Below the pieces are notes generated by a model. It had not been told where the DNA came from. It ran no database searches and worked only from the letters and a program-made list of their open reading frames with translations. Shown here piece by piece: positions 18,961-26,615 of a stretch of 64,000 bases of DNA. Both the position numbers and the translations under genes were made by a program. The stretch covers positions 17,271-81,270 of the forward strand of contig CAZQMV010000011.1 of assembly GCA_964594635.1 (NCBI GenBank), read 5' to 3'. Origin of the DNA: Berkiella sp964594635 (GTDB taxonomy: Bacteria > Pseudomonadota > Gammaproteobacteria > Berkiellales > Berkiellaceae). The number at the start of each line of letters is the position of its first letter. The stretch's first letter is position 1.

Positions 18961-20276
18961 TATGATTTTCCTCTTAACGTTTGGAAAAGGTGTTTGAGCT
19001 TTGATGGATCTTTAATGCCAGGTGATTGCTCCACACCTGAATTCACATCAAGTCCAAAAAGCCCTAACTGCTTTGCTTGCTTGACATTGCTGGGAGCAAT
19101 ACCACCCGCAAGAAAGCAATGCTGACGCATCCCATAATGACGGACAGATTGCCAATCAAACGAAAGACCTGTACCCCCTTGGTTGTCTTGCATATTATCG
19201 ATGATACATTTATCAATATGGATAGGAAGTGCCGTAGGTAAAGATCCTTGCCCATTGATGGCTAACCAGATCTGATATTGTGGCGGTAACGCTTGGCGCA
19301 AGGCTGCGATATATTGGGGTGTTTCACCGCCATGCAATTGAACGGCAAAAAGGTTGAGTGAAATAGCATAATAAACAAGCAAGTCGATAGCTTGTAAAGA
19401 GAAGACGCCAACATAGCGAAGCGGTGCGCCTGCGATAACGGCTTGTGCTTTTTCGAGTGTGATACAACGCTTTGAGTTTGGCGCAAAAATAAGTCCGCCA
19501 TACATGGCACCTTGTTGATAGGCTGCCAAACTGTCTTGTTGGCGGGTGAGGCCACAGACTTTAACAGATCCATAAACCAGCTCTCGCAGGGTAAGGGTAG
19601 GATTTTTACTCTTACTTAACGAGCTGCCAATTAAAAAGCCACTCACGTAAGGTGCTAATCGAGTGATTTCTTGATGGGTACTTATCCCAGAAGCAGCAAT
19701 GATAATAGTTTCTTTGGGAAAATGAAGCGATAAATTGATCACGCGATCTTTATCTAGCGTAAACGTGTTTAAATCACGATGATTAATCACAATGGCTTTG
19801 GCTTTTAACTGGACAGCACGAAATAATTCATTTTCAGTCACCACTTCAGTTAACACGCCCATATTGAATTGTGCGGCGAGATCGTGACACGCCTGGTAAG
19901 TATCATCGTCTAGCACAGATAACATCAATAATACGCCATCGGCACCGTAGTGACGCGCTAAAATAATTTGATAAGGAGAAACAATAATATCTTTACATAA
20001 TACCGGAACATTCACGTTATCACGCACTTGTTTTAAGTGATTCAAGCTACCATCAAAATACCGTTGATTGGTGAGTACTGAAATCACATTGGCAAAAGGT
20101 TCATAAGCTTTTGCCATGTCAATCACAGGGTATTCCTCACACAATGGACCTTCGCTAGGTGAGCGTCGTTTACATTCAAAAATAAAAGCTGGGTGATGTC
20201 GTAATGCGCCATAAAAATCACGGTCGCTGGGTTCTAATTTCTCTTGTAATGCGTGTTTTTTCATTTCATTTAGCAT
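18960..20276 (-). CDS. trpCF: Bifunctional indole-3-glycerol-phosphate synthase / phosphoribosylanthranilate isomerase
   Basis: A 438-residue fusion covering steps 4 and 3 of tryptophan synthesis, in the E. coli TrpC(F) arrangement. The N-terminal half carries FECKRRSPSEG, LCKDII, GVLTEV and INHRDL, which supply most IGPS catalytic residues. The PRAI half begins at about residue 243 with KVCGLTR (catalytic Cys) and has the catalytic Asp in CIIDN and phosphate-binding LAGGI. Two oddities: the normally conserved Glu of the (S/E)ESGI motif is Ala here (IIAASGIST), and the extreme N-terminus is shorter than in E. coli, with the first 11 bases overlapping trpD. The Ala is encoded clearly (GCT GCT TCT near 19690-19698). 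Confidence 0.95.
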   Translation of the reverse strand: MLNEMKKHALQEKLEPSDRDFYGALRHHPAFIFECKRRSPSEGPLCEEYPVIDMAKAYEPFANVISVLTNQRYFDGSLNHLKQVRDNVNVPVLCKDIIVSPYQIILARHYGADGVLLMLSVLDDDTYQACHDLAAQFNMGVLTEVVTENELFRAVQLKAKAIVINHRDLNTFTLDKDRVINLSLHFPKETIIIAASGISTHQEITRLAPYVSGFLIGSSLSKSKNPTLTLRELVYGSVKVCGLTRQQDSLAAYQQGAMYGGLIFAPNSKRCITLEKAQAVIAGAPLRYVGVFSLQAIDLLVYYAISLNLFAVQLHGGETPQYIAALRQALPPQYQIWLAINGQGSLPTALPIHIDKCIIDNMQDNQGGTGLSFDWQSVRHYGMRQHCFLAGGIAPSNVKQAKQLGLFGLDVNSGVEQSPGIKDPSKLKHLFQTLRGKS

Positions 20277-21288
20277 GACTGGCCTCTATAACCTGTTGTA
20301 AGCATTGATAACCGATATCTGTTTTAAGCGCACATAATGTTTGTTTAACACCCTCATTAATGGAAGGGACTTTCTCTGTTAGCCATAATAAAACACCGGT
20401 ATTGAGCGCGACTGCGCTTTGATAAGCGGGTGTTCCATTACCTTGTAAGAGATCTAAAAAGTGCTGACGGTTAAAGGTGAGATCTTGGCCTTTTAGAGAT
20501 CCTAAAGGGAATGGGGTTAATCCCGCATCTTCAGGAGTGAGGGAGAAGGGATGGATTTCACCATCGACTAATAACGTACCCGTGGTTGGACCATGTAAAG
20601 CGATCTCATCAAGCCCTTGGCCATGCACTATCAAAGCACGGCGTGTGTTTTGGTTTTGTAAGACTTTAGCAAAACGCTCGCAAAGCGAAGGGTGATACAC
20701 ACCGATAAGCAATGCATCGGGCAGCGTAGGATTTAAAAGAGGACCAATCAGATTAAAAATCGTTCGGGTTTTTAAGCGACTGCGAACTGCTTTGATGGTT
20801 TGCATCGCTGGATGATATAAGGGGGCAAATAAGAAGGTAAATCCAGTTTGAAGTAATGTTTGACGAGCTATTTGGGGTGTCATGGTGATGTTGATACCTA
20901 CCCCTTCTAATAAATCGGCTGTACCACAAAGAGAAGAAACTGCTCGATTGCCATGTTTTGCAACAGTTAATCCTAAGGCTGCGGCCATGATGGCAGAAGG
21001 GGTTGAGATATTTAACGATTGCTGGTTATCTCCGCCTGTACCCACACAATCAACAATCGTGTGGGTGGCTTTAAGCGCTTCTAGTTCAGGAAAGGCGAGT
21101 GCATGTTGGCGCATGGCTGTGATGGCACCTAAGATTTCGGAAGTGGATTCGCCTTTAGATTTCAAAGCAATGAGTAGCGCCGACATTTCAACGTCACTTA
21201 ATTCACCGCGTAAAATAGCTTGAAAATAATCTGCCGATTCACTGAGTTGTAGAGAGCTTCCCTGACAGAGTTGTTCTAGTTTGTTCAT
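20266..21288 (-). CDS. trpD: Anthranilate phosphoribosyltransferase
   Basis: A 340-residue enzyme joining anthranilate to PRPP. Family motifs seen: DCVGTGGDN (PRPP site), NISTPSA, KHGNRAVSS, and FNLIGPLLNP. ATG at 21288 is chosen over the upstream TTG (21300) because GAGGA lies 5 bases before it. First structural gene of the operon, preceded by a leader peptide and attenuator; no fused or adjacent trpG or trpE is present, so this is the stand-alone form. It overlaps trpCF by 11 bases. Confidence 0.96.
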   Translation of the reverse strand: MNKLEQLCQGSSLQLSESADYFQAILRGELSDVEMSALLIALKSKGESTSEILGAITAMRQHALAFPELEALKATHTIVDCVGTGGDNQQSLNISTPSAIMAAALGLTVAKHGNRAVSSLCGTADLLEGVGINITMTPQIARQTLLQTGFTFLFAPLYHPAMQTIKAVRSRLKTRTIFNLIGPLLNPTLPDALLIGVYHPSLCERFAKVLQNQNTRRALIVHGQGLDEIALHGPTTGTLLVDGEIHPFSLTPEDAGLTPFPLGSLKGQDLTFNRQHFLDLLQGNGTPAYQSAVALNTGVLLWLTEKVPSINEGVKQTLCALKTDIGYQCLQQVIEASHAK

Positions 21289-21310
21289 AGTGTTCCTCAA
21301 AAAAATGGCA

Positions 21311-21341
21311 AAAAAAAACCCACTGCAAGAGTGGGTTTTTT
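21311..21341 (-). terminator. trp attenuator terminator
   Basis: In the trp mRNA sense the sequence is CCCACT-CTTGC-AGTGGG (21335-21319) followed by eight T residues (21318-21311). This is a textbook intrinsic terminator placed between the leader peptide and trpD. The CCCAC arm can alternatively pair with GTGGG at 21376-21380, which in turn can pair with CACCC at 21390-21394. These 1:2, 2:3 and 3:4 pairings are the hallmark of transcription attenuation. Confidence 0.93.
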
Positions 21342-21358
21342 AAGAATTGGTTATTCTT

Positions 21359-21439
21359 TTACGCGCGAAGTGCGGCCCACCCGATTTGAGGGTGCCACCA
21401 AGAGGTAAGATTGAATAAATGGTTTAATTGCGTTTTCAT
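21359..21439 (-). CDS. trpL: trp operon leader peptide
   Basis: A 26-codon ORF (ATG 21439, TAA 21361-21359) with Trp at codons 14, 15 and 21, far above chance for this rare residue. The tandem TGGTGG lies directly before the CACCC segment (21394-21390). A ribosome stalled there for lack of charged tRNA-Trp would mask segment 1, free segment 2 (21382-21376) to pair with segment 3, and prevent the terminator. The third Trp codon sits inside segment 2. An upstream TTGACC about 18 bases before a weak -10 (TAGGTT) is a possible promoter. Confidence 0.92.
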   Translation of the reverse strand: MKTQLNHLFNLTSWWHPQIGWAALRA

Positions 21440-21519
21440 TATTAGAACCTAACAAAATATCTTAGCAAAGGTCAATAGCTTGTTATATCATCAGATAGAC
21501 GGTAAAAAAGCGCAGATAG

Positions 21520-21575
21520 CCTATAGTTAATATAGGTTAACGAATCATCTCTAATATTAGTCAATGAATTGACTA
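21520..21575. promoter_or_regulatory. Two palindromes in the divergent promoter region of trpL and the 21621 gene
   Basis: CCTATA-GTTAA-TATAGG at 21520-21536 and TAGTCAAT-GA-ATTGACTA at 21558-21575 (perfect 8-bp arms). Both lie between the trp leader and the divergent secreted-protein gene and look like binding sites for dimeric regulators. Neither matches the E. coli TrpR operator closely. Regulator unknown. Confidence 0.4.
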
Positions 21576-21620
21576 GTGTAAAATCATAAAAAATCGATGC
21601 GACAAGGGAATGAGGTACAT

Positions 21621-22238
21621 ATGGACGGTGTGAAGCAAGGGATCAAAGCTGCGATATTGTTGGCAGCACTGGTTGGCAGTTCAGCATTTGCTAAAGATCT
21701 GAGCGTTAAGCTCGATGTTTTAGAAAAGATCCATGCTCAAGAAAAAAGCGGTGATGAATTGTATTTTACAGTGACAGAGTTCTCTGAAAATAAAACGCCG
21801 CGTCATTATAGAATACCTAGCTACCCAACTCACTGGATGTCAGATTACCTTAAAAATGTTAAAAACATTACCCTTTGGCAAAAAAGTTTTGCGACTTGTG
21901 AAAAAACCGATGTGCTTATTTCCTTAGTGGAAGCAGATCTGCCGCCTTGGAATGTGGATGATCTGTTAGGATCGGTTGAGTTCAAGGTAACTTGCGATCA
22001 AGGCCAGATGAAGACCCAATGGTCGATCCCAAACAAAGAAAACACCGCACAAATTATGAATCAAGAAGGGGCTTTTGCGTTTACGGGTGATCATTCTGAA
22101 TACCATACGCTATTTAAAGTAGATGAATCAAAAATCACCATAAAGCAAACGATACCTGATGAAGATACTATCAAGTCACCATCTCGGTTTAGGCAGCCAG
22201 ATATGGGTAAAGTGCCGTTGCTTGATAAAGGGCGCTAA
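21621..22238 (+). CDS. Secreted hypothetical protein
   Basis: A 205-residue protein with a clear signal peptide (MDGVKQGIKAAILLAALVG, cleavage after SAFA). The mature part is rich in Lys and acidic residues with two cysteines, and I recognise no domain. ATG at 21621 is chosen over the upstream 21597 ATG because GAGGT lies 5 bases before it and it begins the signal peptide. It ends at the stop of the convergent 1299-residue gene with no intergenic space. Probable periplasmic or released protein of unknown role. Confidence 0.7.
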   Translation: MDGVKQGIKAAILLAALVGSSAFAKDLSVKLDVLEKIHAQEKSGDELYFTVTEFSENKTPRHYRIPSYPTHWMSDYLKNVKNITLWQKSFATCEKTDVLISLVEADLPPWNVDDLLGSVEFKVTCDQGQMKTQWSIPNKENTAQIMNQEGAFAFTGDHSEYHTLFKVDESKITIKQTIPDEDTIKSPSRFRQPDMGKVPLLDKGR

Positions 22239-25200
22239 TTAACTTTTAGGTGTGATCTTACTCTTTGGATCTTGTTTAGGCTGCTGCTCAGGTTCAATGT
22301 TAGTTTGTCTCTCAGGAATAGAAAACCGAACACTTTTTCTGGCCTGATGAGAGTCGCTTTGAATCGACTCATTAGCTTGCTTCACAGCAAGCGCAATTTT
22401 GTTTGCAACATGATTCACAATATCCGTATACCTTTGTTGTAATTCAGCTTTTCTCTGTGGATCTTTGTGATGTTGAATATGATTTTCAATTAATAATCTC
22501 GTTTTTACATTAAATGAGATTATTTTTCCCTTCCTTATTGCATACTCAGCATCTTCCAATGCTTGTATAGGATGATTGGCTTGAATCGTGGTGATATTTT
22601 TATCGATTTCAGATAGGTTCGCTTTTAATTGTGACTCTTTTTGACCACGCATACTCAGTTCTTTTTCAGACATATCAACATGAACATTCTCTTTCCTGAT
22701 CTTGTTGCTTTTTATCTTGTCTGCTATCCACTTGATTGCTTTAAAAGGCGCTTTGACAATGGTTTCAAGTAAAGCAGGCGCTGCAAAAACTGCCATCCCT
22801 AAGCCTCCAACAATATAGGCCCCGACTTTAAATCCCACATGATCTTTACTATTCGCAAATTTAATTAAATGTAATGCATTCCTAAATGTATTGCTTGGTG
22901 TTAGTAATCCTTTTAGAAGGACTAATGGACTTGAAGCTAAAGAAATTGCCCCTGCTTTTATCCAAGCATTACTTTTTTGCCCTTTGCTACTATTGGGTGA
23001 AAGTGCAGTATGAACTTGTTTGCCAATGGCTTTTTCAATGGGGTTCCATCGTGCAATGCGTTTAAATAGACTGTCTTTGGGGCTGACATTAAGAGCTTTC
23101 ATATAGTCTTCAGTATTATTCGCAATCGTTTGGGGCGTTGCAATGGCACCTAATGCTTTATTTCTAAATTGTGATTTTAAGTGTTCTCCTTTAGCGCCAG
23201 CTTCTAATACTTTGCCAACAGTAACAGAACAATTATTCACATTTAAATTAAATGGTACACCCTCAGTGACAATACTTTGCATCTGGGCTAACATGGCTTC
23301 TGCGCTCATTCCCCATGGTTCTCCATTTTCAAGAGAATCACTATCTAATCTTAATCTGTACTCAATCTCGGGAGGGAGCCCCATGGTGAGGAAAGATTCA
23401 TGTTCTTGTGCACTAAAACAATCTCTCGTAGGTAAAATAGAGAGCATATTTGCATAGCGATCTTTTAGCTGTTTGGCAAGATGTTCTTGAATGTCCTTAA
23501 GGACTTCAATATTTGCCATAAGAGGATCAGGAACAGGACTTCCAAAAAAGTGCTCACGCCAATTAACCACATCTGTTACTAACTGATAGGCGTTATCTAA
23601 ATTTTTCGCAAGTTCATCATCAATTTCAAATGGTACCAGATCTTCTTTAACTTTATCCTCTAATATGTCAGTAAGCGCGACGTGAACATGTTGTATTGTT
23701 ATATAATCTTTGGTTGATTTATTAAATTGACGATACTTCACTAGGGCAGGATCCATTTCCAAATTGTTGATTTCTTGATTTAATTCTCTTATTTTTTCAT
23801 TTTGTTTAACAATTTGAGCTTGTAATTCATTGATCTTTTTTTGGTTATCTGCCTTATTTGCTGTCTTGGGTATATTTCCATTTATCTCAATTTCAAGCTG
23901 ATAATTGTTTGTTGTTTCAATTAAATGAAGTATTTCCTGTTTGGTAATGAAATTTTTATCTGGATCAGAAACATAAGATCTCCAAGATTGTCCTGAATAT
24001 CTTTGTGCATGTTCTAAATATTCTTTTACATCATCATCAATTTTTAGTTTGCCCTTGGTTTTTAGGTATCGTGGATTAAGTGGGTTTGTAAATTGTTCGA
24101 AATATCGTAAAGCCTCTACTTTTTTAATGTGGTTATACAAAATATCATCAATTTTGTTAAGTTCCTCTTTTGATACTAGAGGTACTTCTCTATCTTCTTC
24201 AATTTCAACTAAGGTTTTCCAATCGATTCCGGTGAGCTCAGTGAATTCATCTAGTCTTTTTTTGAGTTTACCTTCAATATCCACAGTATAATGATCTTTT
24301 TTAAGATATTGATCACTTTTTTTCTTAAAATAGGTGTCAATAAAGAAATCACTTAATTTGATAAAAGGCATGAGGGGATCAGTTGCTTTTTCAATTTTTG
24401 ACTTATGATCAATGGTTGCTTTCATTAATTTCTTTAATTCATGGCGTGTTATTTGTGAGGTGTCGGCAACAAATTTTTCCCAGTCCTTATTTGCATACCT
24501 GTTAGCAAATTTTAAGTGCGCCATGATCTTGTCATCTATTTTAAGAACATCATCTCGTTTTAAATGCTGTGGATTGTCAGGATTTAAATATTGTTCAAAA
24601 AATGAAAGCGCCTCGATCTTCTTTAAATGATTAAATAGAATGTCATCTATTTTATCAATTTCTGCTTTAGATATTCTAGGTACTTCCCGGTCTTCTTCAA
24701 TTCTTACAATAGTTTGCCAATCAATGCCAGTTTTGGCTGTGAATTCATCAAGTTTTTCTTTCATTGTCTCTGTAATATTTACACAATCATTCCTTTCTTT
24801 TAAATATTGATCACTATCGTCGAGTAAATAAGTATCAAAGAAGAAATCATGCAACCCCACTATATCTGTTAATCCCTGTTCTGCTGCAAGTTGAGCCTTT
24901 AATATTTTTTTTTCACTTGTAAACTTGGCTTTGTCACTGTTTAGCATTTTTAGTCTGTAGCCAACGTCTTTTGCCTCTGGGGGCAAATTAACATAATCAA
25001 GTTGCGTTAGTTCATCATTCATTTTAACTATCGCTTCCTTGTGAGATTTTCTTAATTCTCTTGCTCTTTCTAACAATTGATTATATTGCCCAGCAGAGAG
25101 GATATGATTTTTATCAAACTCAAATTCTGCTCGCCAACTAGGTATGAAGCGATCAAACACAATCATTTCTGTTTCAGTAGGTTTTAATAACTTTTTTTCA

Positions 25201-26138
25201 TCAAGTTCAATTTTTACTGAGCTATCACTTTTAATCCGTGCTATTGATTTCTTAATGTTATCAATTTTGCTATCAATTTCTGCTTTTACTTTCTTTCTTT
25301 GGCCTTTTGCTTTAGTCTTGTCATTTAGCGTTTCCCAATCAGGATAAAGTTCATTTAATCTAACCTTCTCTTTATCAGACAAATCTAATGTTGCATCATT
25401 ATCAAACGAAGATCGTAAGGCCATCAACAAAGTGATATCCTTTTGCTTTTCTGAGAGCATCACTTCTTTATTCTCAATACCAGCCTTACGTTTTTTTATT
25501 TCATCCAATGCGCTTTGTTTTCCTTCGATTTTATTAATGCCAACCTTAAGTGATTGGGCAACGCTTGTAAGCATCTGCTCTTGTGCTTTGATATTGAGGT
25601 ATTTTCTTTGATCGGACGTTAAAGCAAGATCACGTGAGTGTTCAACATTCAAAGCGCTATACGTCATTTTTGTACGTGCTATTTTGCCTGCGTGAACACG
25701 TTCTTCAACCTCGATAAATTCTCTGAATCTGGGATCCCATTCGCGATGCACTCCTATTCGCTCATCATAACCATCAGAATTGATGCTTGGGTTTAAAAAA
25801 AACGCGCCTGAACCTGGCCACCAGGAAAAGGTGATGGTGTAGACTTCTTCTTCATGTGCTGGGGGGGCGTCATGATCAGGTACCCAATTACCATTTTCAT
25901 CTTGTTTAGCTTTTGGGATTTTGACAATTTGCTTTTCAACGGGAATAGGAGGGTGAGAACAATACTTCTTTATCATTTCAGTATTTTCGGGAGTGACAGG
26001 AATAGTTAAAGACATGGCGACATGACCACAATTTCCGCCAAAAAGCTCAGATTCAAGGTGATGTCCTAAGCCTTGATGTCCCCCAGGTCGAGCTCCCCAG
26101 ACTGCCACTCTGACACCACAGACGGTTGATTTTGCCAT
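22239..26138 (-). CDS. Large coiled-coil protein with putative split papain-fold (permuted NlpC/P60-like) residues; candidate effector
   Basis: A 1299-residue protein. Near the N-terminus are GNCGHVAMSL (His39) and YTITFSWWPGSG; near residue 970 is NVNNCSVTV (Cys970). In permuted papain-fold hydrolases a 'GH..L' His with a 'SWWP'-like strand precedes an 'NNCS' Cys, so these could be one active site with some 900 residues inserted between. The insert is highly charged and helical and holds two tandem repeats of about 167 residues (starting near 426 and 593; shared motifs SDQYLK, GIDW, IEEDREVP, KIDDIL.NH, LKIDD). After Cys970 come two hydrophobic segments (about 1050-1130) and a charged tail. 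No signal peptide. Most like a translocated effector; substrate unknown. Confidence 0.65.
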   Translation of the reverse strand: MAKSTVCGVRVAVWGARPGGHQGLGHHLESELFGGNCGHVAMSLTIPVTPENTEMIKKYCSHPPIPVEKQIVKIPKAKQDENGNWVPDHDAPPAHEEEVYTITFSWWPGSGAFFLNPSINSDGYDERIGVHREWDPRFREFIEVEERVHAGKIARTKMTYSALNVEHSRDLALTSDQRKYLNIKAQEQMLTSVAQSLKVGINKIEGKQSALDEIKKRKAGIENKEVMLSEKQKDITLLMALRSSFDNDATLDLSDKEKVRLNELYPDWETLNDKTKAKGQRKKVKAEIDSKIDNIKKSIARIKSDSSVKIELDEKKLLKPTETEMIVFDRFIPSWRAEFEFDKNHILSAGQYNQLLERARELRKSHKEAIVKMNDELTQLDYVNLPPEAKDVGYRLKMLNSDKAKFTSEKKILKAQLAAEQGLTDIVGLHDFFFDTYLLDDSDQYLKERNDCVNITETMKEKLDEFTAKTGIDWQTIVRIEEDREVPRISKAEIDKIDDILFNHLKKIEALSFFEQYLNPDNPQHLKRDDVLKIDDKIMAHLKFANRYANKDWEKFVADTSQITRHELKKLMKATIDHKSKIEKATDPLMPFIKLSDFFIDTYFKKKSDQYLKKDHYTVDIEGKLKKRLDEFTELTGIDWKTLVEIEEDREVPLVSKEELNKIDDILYNHIKKVEALRYFEQFTNPLNPRYLKTKGKLKIDDDVKEYLEHAQRYSGQSWRSYVSDPDKNFITKQEILHLIETTNNYQLEIEINGNIPKTANKADNQKKINELQAQIVKQNEKIRELNQEINNLEMDPALVKYRQFNKSTKDYITIQHVHVALTDILEDKVKEDLVPFEIDDELAKNLDNAYQLVTDVVNWREHFFGSPVPDPLMANIEVLKDIQEHLAKQLKDRYANMLSILPTRDCFSAQEHESFLTMGLPPEIEYRLRLDSDSLENGEPWGMSAEAMLAQMQSIVTEGVPFNLNVNNCSVTVGKVLEAGAKGEHLKSQFRNKALGAIATPQTIANNTEDYMKALNVSPKDSLFKRIARWNPIEKAIGKQVHTALSPNSSKGQKSNAWIKAGAISLASSPLVLLKGLLTPSNTFRNALHLIKFANSKDHVGFKVGAYIVGGLGMAVFAAPALLETIVKAPFKAIKWIADKIKSNKIRKENVHVDMSEKELSMRGQKESQLKANLSEIDKNITTIQANHPIQALEDAEYAIRKGKIISFNVKTRLLIENHIQHHKDPQRKAELQQRYTDIVNHVANKIALAVKQANESIQSDSHQARKSVRFSIPERQTNIEPEQQPKQDPKSKITPKS

Positions 26139-26573
26139 TTGTGTTCTCTACATAAGCCATTATTGTTGTTATTAATGGTGTGACTTAGGTAGGTGCTTTT
26201 AAGTTCAAAGCTAGAGGAATTGCACTCATTTTCCAGGTTGGATGTCAGTAAATTCTCAGCAAAATTTGAGATTATCAGCGAAAGATTAAAGCATAAATGA
26301 CGAAAGGATCTACAAAGAGAAGACCAAGAAGGTTATGCTAGCTAAGGCTTGGCGAACAAGTTATAGATTCAGTTTGGAGGTCACACTTCAACAGACGCTT
26401 CGCTTCTTGAAGTGTATTGGGTATAGATCACAAGCGGTATAGGTCACCAGTGCGTTTGTCCTGTATATTTAAGTGACTAAATTGGTAAAAGAGACAGTTG
26501 TAAGCATGTCTATTTTGTAATAACTTACAGTATTAACCCCTTGTTTTACCGATAAAATTTGCCATTTCAATGA
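26139..26573. other. 435-bp intergenic region between divergent genes
   Basis: It should hold the promoters of the 1299-residue gene (minus) and the PAS protein (plus). The only clear structure is an inverted repeat ACACTTCAA / TTGAAGTGT at 26383-26415 with a 15-base loop. Small ORFs here are under 20 codons and look like chance. I see no RNA gene. Confidence 0.5.
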
Positions 26574-26615
26574 ATGGACCTACACTTAAGCAAATGCTTT
26601 GAGGGGGTCTTTGTT

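Noticed and set aside
26139..26573. Tiny ORFs in the 435-bp gap (13-15 codons)
   Set aside because: No convincing ribosome-binding sites and no leader-peptide features.
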